From Flavobacterium sp. Root935 (GTDB taxonomy: Bacteria; Bacteroidota; Bacteroidia; Flavobacteriales; Flavobacteriaceae): a stretch of 64,000 bases of DNA. The position numbers and the translations under genes are program-made. Below the pieces are notes generated by a model, which saw nothing but the letters and a program-made list of their open reading frames with translations, did no database searches and was not told the DNA's origin. Location of the stretch: assembly GCF_001429295.1 (NCBI RefSeq), contig NZ_LMJL01000008.1:537360-601359 (forward strand), written 5' to 3'. Below, piece by piece: positions 15,855 to 23,869 of this stretch (its first letter is position 1; the number at the start of each line of letters is the position of its first letter).

Positions 15855-17996
15855 ATGAAAAATTTTCAAGACGAAAAACAACGCGATTTATCAATCAACA
15901 AATCAGATGGCACAAACAAATTTCTAACCACAGATCAAGGCCTTCGAATTAATGATGATAACAACTCGCTGAAAGCTGGAGAAAGAGGACCTTCTCTACT
16001 CGAGGATTTCATACTAAGGGAAAAAATAACGCATTTTGACCACGAAAGAATTCCAGAAAGAATTGTTCACGCACGCGGATCAGGAGCACATGGATTTTTT
16101 GAAGTAACCAATCCAATTCCAGAATTAACTAAAGCAGGTTTTCTTAAAGAAAAAGGTCTTAAAACTCCTGTTTTTGCAAGATTTTCTACTGTTGCAGGAT
16201 CAAGAGGCTCCACAGATCTTGCTAGAGACGCCAGAGGTTTCGCAGTTAAATTTTATACTCAAGAAGGTATTTATGATTTAGTTGCAAACAACATTCCTGT
16301 GTTTTTTATACAAGATGCCGCTAAATTTCCCGATCTTATTCACGCAGTAAAACCAGAACCTCATAATGAAATGCCGCAAGCTGCATCTGCGCATGATACT
16401 TTTTGGGATTTCATTTCATTAATGCCAGAATCCATGCACATGATCATGTGGGTAATGTCTGATCGCGCCATTCCGAGAAGTTATAGAATGATGGAAGGTT
16501 TTGGAGTGCACACGTTCAGATTGATCAACGAAAGAGAAGAATCTGTTTTTGTGAAATTTCACTGGAAACCTAAATTAGGAACTCACGCTGTTGCTTGGGA
16601 TGAAGCGCAAAAAATTTCAGGAAAAAACCCAGATTTTCACAGAGAAGATCTTTGGGAAGCAATTGAAATGGGTAATTTCCCAGAATGGGAATTAGGCGTT
16701 CAGGTAATTCCTGCTGAGGATGAAAATAAGTACGAATTTGATCTTCTTGACCCAACAAAATTGGTTCCAGAAGAATTAGTTCCTGTAACTATTGTCGGCC
16801 GTATGGTTCTGAACAAAAATCCAGATAATTTCTTTGCAGAAACAGAGCAAATTGCTTTTCACCCAGGTCATATTGTACCAGGAATCGATTTTAGTAATGA
16901 TCCGCTTCTACAAGGAAGATTATTTTCATATACAGATACACAACTTTCTAGATTAGGAAGTCCGAACTTCCATGAAATTCCAATTAACAGAAGCGTAGCT
17001 CCAGTTCACAACAATCAACGTGACGGACACATGCGTCAGGAAATTAATAAAGGTCGTGTAAGTTATCATCCAAATTCACTTGGCGGAGGCTGTCCTTATC
17101 AAGCAAAAATTGAACAAGGCGGTTTTGCAAGTTTTAACGAACGAGTTGATGCGCACAAAGTAAGAGAAAGAAGCGAAAGCTTTAATGATCATTTTGGACA
17201 GGCAAAATTATTTTTTAACAGCCAGACTCCAGAAGAAAAAAGCCATATTGTAAAAGCATTGCGTTTTGAACTTGGCAAAGTAGAAACTACTGCCATAAGA
17301 GTTAGAGTGTTAGGACTGCTTTCGCAAATTGATACCACTCTTGCTGAAAAAGTGGCTCTTGGACTTGGAGCTACTGTTCCGCCAATTTTGGAAACGCCGA
17401 TTAATAAAGGTGTATCTCCTGAAAACGAAGGCGGTCCTCAAGAACCTCAAACTGTAGAATCTAGTGTTTCTGCTTCAGAAGCATTGAGCATGATTAAAAA
17501 TCCAACAAATTCACCAACAATTGCTTCTAGAAAAGTAGCCATTATTTGTTCTGATGGTGTTTCTGAAGCTGCTGTTCTGAATATGAAAAAAGCACTTAAA
17601 AAAGAAGACGCTAAGGGATGTATTATTGCGCCACATTTAGGGTCAATTATAACTGATTCTGATGGTGCAATTGCTGCCGAATTTAGTTTTTTAACGGCTT
17701 CATCGGTATTATTTGATGCTGTTTACATTCCACACGGATTAGGATTAAATGCATTGGCAGAAAATGAAGATCTTCTAGAATTCGTTAATGACGCTTACAA
17801 ACACTGTAAAGTTATTGGAGCAGATGGCGAAGCATCAGAAATCATCAGCAGCGCACCTTTTGCTTCAAAAATCACAAATGATGACGCTGGAATTATTATA
17901 ACAAGCGATGTAGCAACTGAAGGATTTGCTCAAGATTTTATCGCTGCAATGACAATGCACCGTTTTTGGCAGCGTGAACCAAACTTATACAATTAA
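15855..17996 (+). CDS. katE: Large-subunit catalase (HPII/KatE type) with C-terminal DJ-1-like domain
   Basis: This 713-residue monofunctional heme catalase decomposes hydrogen peroxide. The active-site His72 lies in [16 protein letters not shown]. The distal Asn and Phe region is around [15 protein letters not shown]. The heme-ligand Tyr359 lies in [14 protein letters not shown]. Residues about 555-713 are the extra flavodoxin/DJ-1-like domain ([14 protein letters not shown], then ADGEASEI) found only in large-subunit catalases. The length matches clade-2 enzymes of 700-750 residues. There is no signal peptide, so it is cytosolic. It leads a two-gene operon with the DUF892 protein 17 bp downstream and shares a 13-base promoter-region motif with the other DUF892 gene. 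Confidence 0.95.
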   Translation: MKNFQDEKQRDLSINKSDGTNKFLTTDQGLRINDDNNSLKAGERGPSLLEDFILREKITHFDHERIPERIVHARGSGAHGFFEVTNPIPELTKAGFLKEKGLKTPVFARFSTVAGSRGSTDLARDARGFAVKFYTQEGIYDLVANNIPVFFIQDAAKFPDLIHAVKPEPHNEMPQAASAHDTFWDFISLMPESMHMIMWVMSDRAIPRSYRMMEGFGVHTFRLINEREESVFVKFHWKPKLGTHAVAWDEAQKISGKNPDFHREDLWEAIEMGNFPEWELGVQVIPAEDENKYEFDLLDPTKLVPEELVPVTIVGRMVLNKNPDNFFAETEQIAFHPGHIVPGIDFSNDPLLQGRLFSYTDTQLSRLGSPNFHEIPINRSVAPVHNNQRDGHMRQEINKGRVSYHPNSLGGGCPYQAKIEQGGFASFNERVDAHKVRERSESFNDHFGQAKLFFNSQTPEEKSHIVKALRFELGKVETTAIRVRVLGLLSQIDTTLAEKVALGLGATVPPILETPINKGVSPENEGGPQEPQTVESSVSASEALSMIKNPTNSPTIASRKVAIICSDGVSEAAVLNMKKALKKEDAKGCIIAPHLGSIITDSDGAIAAEFSFLTASSVLFDAVYIPHGLGLNALAENEDLLEFVNDAYKHCKVIGADGEASEIISSAPFASKITNDDAGIIITSDVATEGFAQDFIAAMTMHRFWQREPNLYN

Positions 17997-18013
17997 TTTC
18001 AAAGAAAAAACAC

Positions 18014-18577
18014 ATGAAAAATTCAGAAAAACCTATAGAAAACAAAACAGCAAAAAATAACAAGAATTTTGTTGAACCTGCATCAGACGCTGCAACAGAA
18101 TTAAAAGATCTTTTTATTGACAGTCTTAAAGACATTTACTGGGCTGAAAATGCATTAGTAGGTGCCCTTCCAAAAATGGCTGACAACGCTACTGATCCAG
18201 GGCTTGCTAGTGCTGTATTAGAACATCTTGATGTCACAAAAAACCAAGTTAAAAGATTAGAACAAGTTTTTGATCTTTTAGGTGAAAAAGCCGAAGGAAA
18301 AAAATGTGAAGCAATGGCTGGACTTCTTAAAGAAGGAGACAGCATTCTTTTAGAAACTACTCCTGGAGCGGTGAGAGATGCTGGAATAATTGCCGCATCG
18401 CAAAAAATAGAACATTATGAAATTGCAACATACGGAACCTTAGTCGCTTTTGCCAAAACGCTGGGAGAGAATGATGCTGCAAAATTATTAACGCAAACTC
18501 TTGCAGAAGAAAAAGAAGCTGACTGCATACTGAATGATGTAGCTTTAAATGCAGTTAATATTGTAGCAGCCGAATAA
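18014..18577 (+). CDS. DUF892 (YciE/YciF) ferritin-like protein, catalase operon
   Basis: This 187-residue paralog of the protein at 9553 has a shorter polar N-terminal tail (KNSEKPIENKTAKNN). The domain is the same: LKDLFIDSLKDIYWAENAL, HLDVTKNQVKRLEQVFDLLGE, KCEAMAGLLKEGD and KIEHYEIATYGTL.AFAKTLGE. It is predicted to be a four-helix ferritin-like protein with a possible di-iron site. Its start lies 17 bp after the catalase stop, so the two are co-transcribed. Pairing a peroxide-removing catalase with an iron-binding protein would limit Fenton chemistry, which is inference from context. A strong terminator follows at 18617. Confidence 0.92.
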   Translation: MKNSEKPIENKTAKNNKNFVEPASDAATELKDLFIDSLKDIYWAENALVGALPKMADNATDPGLASAVLEHLDVTKNQVKRLEQVFDLLGEKAEGKKCEAMAGLLKEGDSILLETTPGAVRDAGIIAASQKIEHYEIATYGTLVAFAKTLGENDAAKLLTQTLAEEKEADCILNDVALNAVNIVAAE

Positions 18578-18616
18578 ACTTCTTCAAACATTTTAACTTA
18601 TATTTTCAATTTCACT

Positions 18617-18650
18617 AAAAAACATCTGTACAAATGCAGATGTTTTTTTT
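18617..18650 (+). terminator. Terminator of the catalase-DUF892 operon
   Basis: The 12-bp stem AAAAAACATCTG (18617-18628) with CAGATGTTTTTT (18637-18648) has an 8-nt loop and a nine-T tail. Confidence 0.9.
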
Positions 18651-18827
18651 TGATGAGCGCAGAGTAAACTACTAACCAAATTATCCAATCCATTATTCAA
18701 GCATAAAACTTCCAACTCTTAGACCTAACTAACTGTTAATTATACAATTAATACAAATACATATGTAAAATTATAGACATAAAGCAAGTGTACTTTTACA
18801 GTATAAAAATTTAAAAAAAATAACATT

Positions 18828-18992
18828 ATGAATACTTCAAACACAAAAAAAAGCACTGATAGTGCTAAGGCATCAGATAAAAAAACTGATAAAAAAGAAA
18901 GTGCATCAAAAAGCAATTCTAAGGATGATTCTAAGAAAGATTCAAAAGTTGCTTCAGATACAAAAAAAGGAACAACCACAACTAAAAAATAG
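18828..18992 (+). CDS. Lysine/serine/threonine-rich small basic protein (54 aa)
   Basis: An ATG at 18828 after an A-rich leader opens 54 codons ending in TAG at 18990-18992. The composition is 16 Lys, 7 Asp, 1 Glu and mostly Ser/Thr otherwise, with repeated SDKKTDKKESASK-like patterns, a net charge near +8 and no hydrophobic core. It must be disordered and resembles the basic tails of the DUF892 protein at 9553. A nucleic-acid or polyanion-binding role is plausible but unproven. Only 6 nt separate its stop from the start of the strongly acidic protein at 18999, so they form a translationally close pair. It is shorter than routine ORF cut-offs. Confidence 0.65.
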   Translation: MNTSNTKKSTDSAKASDKKTDKKESASKSNSKDDSKKDSKVASDTKKGTTTTKK

Positions 18993-18998
18993 TGATGT

Positions 18999-19280
18999 AT
19001 GAATTTAGATGAAAAAGAAAATTACGGGCAAAAAGACCAGTATTTTCAAAACGACCGAGATGAATATGAAGATCCAGATATTGATTTGCCTCCTGTAGAT
19101 CATTCTATTACAGAAAATGCAGAACCAGATTATAGTACGGATTTCGTTATTAATGAAGATGCCAATCTTGAAGAAGAGGACGATGATGATTTAGAAAATG
19201 ATCTTGACGATGAAGATGACGAAGATCAAGATTCTGAAGAAAGTATTAAGAAAGAAAGAGACACTTATGATAACGAATAA
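18999..19280 (+). CDS. Small highly acidic protein (93 aa)
   Basis: The product begins MNLDEKENYGQKDQ. From about residue 20 it is dominated by Asp and Glu, including the run NLEEEDDDDLENDLDDEDDE. A short hydrophobic patch (STDFVIN) lies near 47-53, and the C-terminus is more mixed (SIKKERDTYDNE). There is no signal peptide or membrane segment. Acidic low-complexity proteins of this kind are common in Flavobacteriia but uncharacterised. It lies directly after the lysine-rich 54-residue gene. Opposite charges suggest the products could associate, which is inference. The terminator at 19299 ends the unit. Confidence 0.75.
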   Translation: MNLDEKENYGQKDQYFQNDRDEYEDPDIDLPPVDHSITENAEPDYSTDFVINEDANLEEEDDDDLENDLDDEDDEDQDSEESIKKERDTYDNE

Positions 19281-19298
19281 TGGATATTCTCTTACAGC

Positions 19299-19326
19299 AA
19301 GCCGCCTAATTTAGGCGGCTTCTTTA
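19299..19326. terminator. Bidirectional terminator between acidic gene and stressosome operon
   Basis: An 11-bp palindromic stem AAGCCGCCTAA / TTAGGCGGCTT (19299-19321) is followed by TCTTTATTT. It separates two convergent units. Confidence 0.8.
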
Positions 19327-19337
19327 TTTATATGGTC

Positions 19338-20966
19338 TTAAACAGGCAGATAAATCCAAAAAGTTGTTCCTTCTTCAGGAATACTGGTGAAGTTAATAAT
19401 TCCGTTATGATTTTCAATAATACGTCTGCAGAGAGCAAGACCTATACCATTTCCGCCGTACTGATCTCTTTGGTGCAGACGCTGGAACATATCAAAAATA
19501 CGGCTTGAATATTCATTATTCATTCCGATACCATTATCTGCAATCGAGATTACGTGAAAGTTACCTACAGGAGCAGCCTGATCAAAAGATTTGTCGCTGC
19601 TAGCTGAGATTTCTTGATAAGATATATTTACCGCTGGTTGTAAAGTATTAAATTTTAACGCATTATTTATCAAATTATAAAATAACTGACGAAGCTGAGG
19701 TTCAAGCCCAGTCACAGTTGGAAGCACATTTACGTTTACAATTGCATTTTTTTCTTCGATAATCAGGCTTAAATCATCTAAAGTTTCTGAGATGACTTCA
19801 TTAAGATCAACTTTGCCAATAAATTTATCATGATTATTAATGCGAGAGTAATTCAGTACATCTGATATTAAATTGGACAATCGGCCCGCAGCAGAGGTTA
19901 TCTTATCAAAATAATACAGTTGTTTCTGCTCTTCAGTCAGATGTTCTGATGCGCGTGACAGCATGATCATAATTTTTCGAAGTGGTTCCTGCAGGTCATG
20001 ACTGGCTATAAAAGCAAATTGCTCCAGCTCTTTATTTTTGAATTTTAATTTTGAATTTGCACTTTCGAGCTCAAGCTGAATCTCCTTTAATTCTGAATTG
20101 TCTTTTAGGGCTTCAACAATCATTTTCTGAGCATTATTATTGACAAAATAAATAAGCCAGCTGCTAAAAGAACCATCTTCAGATTTATTTGGTATAATAG
20201 AAACATTATGCCAGATATAATAATCATCTTTTTTAATTCTAATATCTGCCGAAAAATCTCCTCTAATCTTTTTGGCTCTGCTCCATCCTTCAATCAAAAG
20301 ATCTACATCATCATCATGTATAAAAGTACTTATGCTTTTTTTATCAAAAGAACTAAAAGGTGCTGTTAAATAGGCTTCGAAGGCATTATTTGAAAGCAGT
20401 ACATTATTGCGGTCATTTACAATACAGATTAAAACAGGAATAGTGTCAACTAACTTTCTATAGCGATTTTCACTTTCTCCAAGCTTTTCGGAAAGTGCTA
20501 CAAGCTCAATATTCTTTTTTCTGATTTCATCATAAGCAGATATTGGCGGTTCGTATTTAAAGTAGTCTACCAATGTCTTTATTTTTGCATCTGAAAGAAG
20601 TCCTGGTGAAGGCACTTGATGACTGAGAGTGGTTTTTGAATGGTTATCTGTATAAATATATTCTATATTTCCAGATATTTTGGCTGCATATTTATACGCC
20701 TCGGGATTGCATTTTTTCAGATCAACTTCATCCGTAAGAACAGCCAATATCTCTTTTTGAGTAGCTCTGATAATATTAATTCCTAATACCAGTACAGAGT
20801 TTTTTCCATTAGCTATGGAACATCTTGCTACTTCTGAAACTGCTGTCGAAAATCTGGTTTGAGCCTGTAAAGGCATGCCACACATTTCCGCAATTTTCAT
20901 TGAACGCTTATGGGCCAGTATAAGGTCCATTTCATTATCAAGATTAATTTTTACAATTTCCTTCAT
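19338..20966 (-). CDS. PAS histidine kinase with N-terminal pseudo-RsbT domain, last gene of the stressosome operon
   Basis: Residues 1-110 resemble an RsbT/RsbW-type GHKL ATPase: LQAQTRFSTAVSEVARCSIANGK aligns with the N-box of the neighbouring RsbT, S.T.ATSELVRNLLKYGGG. The N-box Asn is Cys49, and no DxGxGI box follows, so nucleotide binding is probably lost. Residues about 160-285 are a PAS/PAC domain (RKLVDTIPVLICIVND). HisKA carries His323 in ASHDLQEPLRK. The HATPase domain is intact (QLFYNLINNALKF, DNGIGM, GNGIGLALCRRI). There is no membrane segment or receiver. It starts 5 nt after the phosphatase stop. It is probably the output kinase of the RsbRST module. Confidence 0.88.
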   Translation of the reverse strand: MKEIVKINLDNEMDLILAHKRSMKIAEMCGMPLQAQTRFSTAVSEVARCSIANGKNSVLVLGINIIRATQKEILAVLTDEVDLKKCNPEAYKYAAKISGNIEYIYTDNHSKTTLSHQVPSPGLLSDAKIKTLVDYFKYEPPISAYDEIRKKNIELVALSEKLGESENRYRKLVDTIPVLICIVNDRNNVLLSNNAFEAYLTAPFSSFDKKSISTFIHDDDVDLLIEGWSRAKKIRGDFSADIRIKKDDYYIWHNVSIIPNKSEDGSFSSWLIYFVNNNAQKMIVEALKDNSELKEIQLELESANSKLKFKNKELEQFAFIASHDLQEPLRKIMIMLSRASEHLTEEQKQLYYFDKITSAAGRLSNLISDVLNYSRINNHDKFIGKVDLNEVISETLDDLSLIIEEKNAIVNVNVLPTVTGLEPQLRQLFYNLINNALKFNTLQPAVNISYQEISASSDKSFDQAAPVGNFHVISIADNGIGMNNEYSSRIFDMFQRLHQRDQYGGNGIGLALCRRIIENHNGIINFTSIPEEGTTFWIYLPV

Positions 20967-20971
20967 GATCC

Positions 20972-21985
20972 CTAAAATATTTTTCCAACCAAAATTGTAG
21001 CATCATCTGTTCCTCTTACATTGTCTTTATATAAAGCCGAAGCAATAATACCAGGACTTTGCTTAATTATCGAAGTCAGCTCAGCGAGATTCCATCTAGT
21101 ACGGAGTCCGTCGCTGTGCATAATAATAATTTGATGTTTTTGATAAGGAACAACCGTATTGTTTAAGGTACGTGGTATATTATGCCCAATAATACCATTG
21201 TAAGGCGTATAAGTTTTATTATCAAGTCCGTTATAGATACGTGTATTGATATTTCCTATACCGCATATATTCCAAGTTTCGGTTGTATAATCTGCGCAGG
21301 CAATAGTTGCGACAAGTCCCCTGCTCTTTTTAGCATGTTCGTGAACATATCGTAAAATAGATGTCGGATCGTTCTCTGTACATTGTTTAAAGGCTCTTAT
21401 AGCCTGCTGTACGGCTTCATTTGCTTTTGCACCGTGGCCTAATCCGTCGCCGCAAAAAATCTGAAAACCTTTTTTACTATATTTAATGTAATATCCATCC
21501 CCGCAAACTCTTTCACCAGGATAATTTACACTTATAGCAGAAAGGTTTAATTCATTTTCTGAATGGATAACGGAAAAATCAGCCTTATCACAAATTTTTA
21601 TATACTGCACAGTACCCCATCCGCGCATGGAGTAAATCTGAAAATCATTACTTAATCTTTTGATTGCTCCAAGTCCCTGACCAAGTGTGTTTGAAGTAGA
21701 GTAACCATCATTCATTATTTTGGTTACATTTTCAATTCCTATTCCTTTATCCAGACAGTAAATTTCTATTTCATTATGACTTCCGTTGTAATGCGCTCTA
21801 TAAAGCAGATCACCGCCGTCGGCATATTTAATAAGGTTAGAAGTAAGTTCTGCAATTATAATATCCGTTTCAGCAGCTCTGTGTGGTGTAAAACCTAACT
21901 GTAATGCTAAATTATGTATTTCTCTTTTTATAAAAGCAATTAAGCTCCTATCGTCAATTTTGTAAACGGAAAAAGTATTATCCAT
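20972..21985 (-). CDS. RsbT-like ATPase fused to PP2C/SpoIIE phosphatase (RsbX/RsbU-like)
   Basis: Residues 1-130 form a GHKL ATPase with an intact N-box (DIIIAELTSNLIKYADGG; Glu46, Asn50), DKGIGI and the Gly-rich lid STSNTLGQGLGAIKRL. Residues about 145-335 are a PP2C-type phosphatase with metal-binding Asp motifs GERVCGDGYY, FCGDGLGHG, HSDGL and GTDDATI. In Bacillus, RsbX (a PP2C) resets RsbS and RsbR, and RsbU (a PP2C) is activated by RsbT. Here an RsbT-type domain is joined to the phosphatase, so either feedback or output is possible. The start overlaps the rsbT stop by 8 nt, indicating translational coupling. Confidence 0.88.
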   Translation of the reverse strand: MDNTFSVYKIDDRSLIAFIKREIHNLALQLGFTPHRAAETDIIIAELTSNLIKYADGGDLLYRAHYNGSHNEIEIYCLDKGIGIENVTKIMNDGYSTSNTLGQGLGAIKRLSNDFQIYSMRGWGTVQYIKICDKADFSVIHSENELNLSAISVNYPGERVCGDGYYIKYSKKGFQIFCGDGLGHGAKANEAVQQAIRAFKQCTENDPTSILRYVHEHAKKSRGLVATIACADYTTETWNICGIGNINTRIYNGLDNKTYTPYNGIIGHNIPRTLNNTVVPYQKHQIIIMHSDGLRTRWNLAELTSIIKQSPGIIASALYKDNVRGTDDATILVGKIF

Positions 21986-22391
21986 TTTTCCATTTTATTA
22001 TAGTAACGGTTGTACCGTTTCCTAATTCGGTTTGTATATCAAATTCATTCACTAGTCTTTTTGTCCCTGGCAAGCCAAGTCCAAGACTTTTTCCGGTGCT
22101 GTATCCATCCTGCATAGCCATTCCAATATCTTTTATTCCCGGTCCTTTATCAATAAAAGTCACACGCACGCCATTATCGCGTCCGTTGCTTACAGATTCA
22201 ATAATGACTTTTCCTCCTCCGCCATACTTTAAAAGATTACGGACGAGTTCGCTTGTGGCCGTAATTAATTTGGTTTGATTTAAAATACTCATTCCAATCT
22301 GTACGCCATATTCCTTTACACGATTGCGTAACGGAACTACATCCTGCTCTTTTACAATAAGCAGTTCTTCTTTATTCGTTGCTGTCGTCAT
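21978..22391 (-). CDS. rsbT: Stressosome serine kinase RsbT
   Basis: I choose the ATG at 22391 (MTTATNKEELLIVKEQ). The longer frame would place 63 nt inside rsbS and add an unrelated Lys/Arg/Cys stretch. The 137-residue product is a single GHKL ATPase with N-box ATSELVRNLLKYGGGG (Glu48, Asn52), DKGPGI and the lid DGYSTGKSLGLGLPGTKRL, all diagnostic of RsbT rather than RsbW. It should phosphorylate RsbR and RsbS and leave the stressosome upon stress to activate a partner. Its start lies 20 nt inside rsbS and its stop overlaps the phosphatase gene. Confidence 0.92.
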   Translation of the reverse strand: MTTATNKEELLIVKEQDVVPLRNRVKEYGVQIGMSILNQTKLITATSELVRNLLKYGGGGKVIIESVSNGRDNGVRVTFIDKGPGIKDIGMAMQDGYSTGKSLGLGLPGTKRLVNEFDIQTELGNGTTVTIIKWKNG

Positions 22392-22770
22392 ATACCTGCT
22401 CCTCGTTATCGCCATTGTACATTTTCGCGCGAAGCAAATCCATGCCTTTTTCAACGTTTAAGGCACTTATAACACCATTTAAAGATAATCCAAGTTCGAC
22501 GAGTGTAATAGCCACTGCTGGTTGCATACCTACTACGACTGTTTGTGCATCCATAATTTTTGACATTACCGCAATATTTCCTAAAATTCGTCCCATAAAA
22601 GAGTCAATAATAGAAACCGCTGATATGTCAATTAGGACACCCTTTGAATTATGTTTATTTATAGTATTTATTAAATCAGATTCAAGATTTTCCGCTAATT
22701 GGTCATACAAATCTACTTGTATTGTAACTAGAAGAAAATCTCCCATCTTGAGTATAGGAATTCTTTCCAT
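22372..22770 (-). CDS. rsbS: Stressosome STAS scaffold RsbS
   Basis: This 132-residue single STAS domain opens MERIPILKMGDFLLVTIQVDL, as in RsbS, and carries the phosphorylatable Ser57 in LIDISAVSIIDSFMGR. It continues with VVVGMQPAVAITLVELG. In Bacillus the equivalent serine is phosphorylated by RsbT. A C-terminal acidic tail (NGDNEEQVYDDSNE) extends beyond the usual length, and part of it is translated from DNA shared with the rsbT start. It lies 18 nt downstream of rsbR. Confidence 0.93.
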   Translation of the reverse strand: MERIPILKMGDFLLVTIQVDLYDQLAENLESDLINTINKHNSKGVLIDISAVSIIDSFMGRILGNIAVMSKIMDAQTVVVGMQPAVAITLVELGLSLNGVISALNVEKGMDLLRAKMYNGDNEEQVYDDSNE

Positions 22771-22788
22771 TTCAATAATCTTAATTCG

Positions 22789-23616
22789 TTATTTTCTCTT
22801 CACAACCGTAAGCTGAAGCATGTCAAAAGCTGTTTGAAGAGCGCTTGCAAGTGAAGCTTTGGTAATAATTCCTGTAAGATCTATTCCTAAATGCACTACA
22901 GTCTGTGCAATTTCAGGACGAATACCACTAATGATACATTCTGCTCCCATTAATCTGGTTGCACTTACCGTTTTGATAAGATGTTGTGCTACAAGCGAAT
23001 CTACTGCAGGCACTCCTGAAATATCAAGTATAGCAATAGAACTTCCTGTATCAACAATCTGCTGTAAAAGATTTTCCATTACAACCTGAGTTCTTGAGCT
23101 GTCAAGTGTACCAATAATAGGCAGTGCCACAACACCGTCCCAAACTCTAATAACCGGAGTAGAAATTTCGCTGATTTCATCAATCTGTCTAGCGATAACA
23201 TCTTCACGTCCTTTCATATAAGATTCGAAAGTCAGAATCGTCATATTGTCCAAAAGTGTACTTAGCTGTAAATTTGCGTCGTATAATTTTGAAGATTCAG
23301 GCTCAATTTCTGAAAGGATTTTTGAAGCAGCTTCTTTAAAAGTAATTAAATACTGAGCATTTTCACGAGGTGAAAAACCACGTCTCCCTCTTGAACTTGA
23401 AATTCCAATTAGCAGATCATTTACTCTCTCAAATTCTTGTGAGTTTGTATTGCCGTTTGAATGCTGTAAGGCGTCTAATAAAAGGGCTGCGAACTCTTTT
23501 GATTCTTCTTCTTCTGTCGCCCCATCAGTAGAACCATTTGCTTGTAAAAGCTGAGACCATGTAGTCAATAATTTGTTTTGGTGCTCTTTCAAGCTTCCAA
23601 GGAGATTATTTTGCAT
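22789..23616 (-). CDS. rsbR: Stressosome sensor-scaffold RsbR
   Basis: This 275-residue protein has a helical N-terminal sensory region (1-145) and a C-terminal STAS domain (about 155-270). The N-terminus is not recognisably heme- or flavin-binding and resembles the non-heme globin-like domain of RsbRA. STAS motifs are VVALPIIGTLDSSR, ILDISGVPAVDSLVA and ISGIRPEIAQTVVHLGI. Ser207 and Thr239 match the two RsbRA residues phosphorylated by RsbT (Thr171 and Thr205), with Ser replacing Thr at the first. As first gene of a five-gene operon it would co-assemble with RsbS. Only one RsbR paralog is present here. Confidence 0.93.
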   Translation of the reverse strand: MQNNLLGSLKEHQNKLLTTWSQLLQANGSTDGATEEEESKEFAALLLDALQHSNGNTNSQEFERVNDLLIGISSSRGRRGFSPRENAQYLITFKEAASKILSEIEPESSKLYDANLQLSTLLDNMTILTFESYMKGREDVIARQIDEISEISTPVIRVWDGVVALPIIGTLDSSRTQVVMENLLQQIVDTGSSIAILDISGVPAVDSLVAQHLIKTVSATRLMGAECIISGIRPEIAQTVVHLGIDLTGIITKASLASALQTAFDMLQLTVVKRK

Positions 23617-23869
23617 TTGCTGTGATATTTGGATATTTATGTAAATATAGACAAATAATTCTCCATAATTTCCAATTCAAGAAAATACATGTAAAAAAAA
23701 AATTACTAAATTTTGAAACTTTTATCGTTTTATATGACAGGTAATTACTTATTAATTTTGAGAAAAATTGTATGAAGCAATTATAAAAATTTAAAAAATC
23801 ATCATACAAACAACCTTAATTTTTTGCTTCAACATATAGTTGTTATTAGGTTATTTTCAGGAAATAATA

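Noticed and set aside
18740-18979. Minus-strand 79-residue ORF with hydrophobic Phe/Leu/Ser content
   Set aside because: It is the reverse reading of the Lys/Ser-rich 54-residue gene; the skewed codons create the hydrophobic frame.
22392-22454. Longer N-terminus for RsbT
   Set aside because: The extension lies inside rsbS and reads as the +1 frame of its C-terminus; the family starts near MTTATNKEEL.
19338-23616. Possible sigma-B or RsbW/RsbV partner-switch genes in the stressosome operon
   Set aside because: None of the frames shows sigma regions 2 or 4 or a stand-alone RsbW/RsbV. The only sigma factor in the window is the FecI-like gene at 36277, which pairs with FecR.
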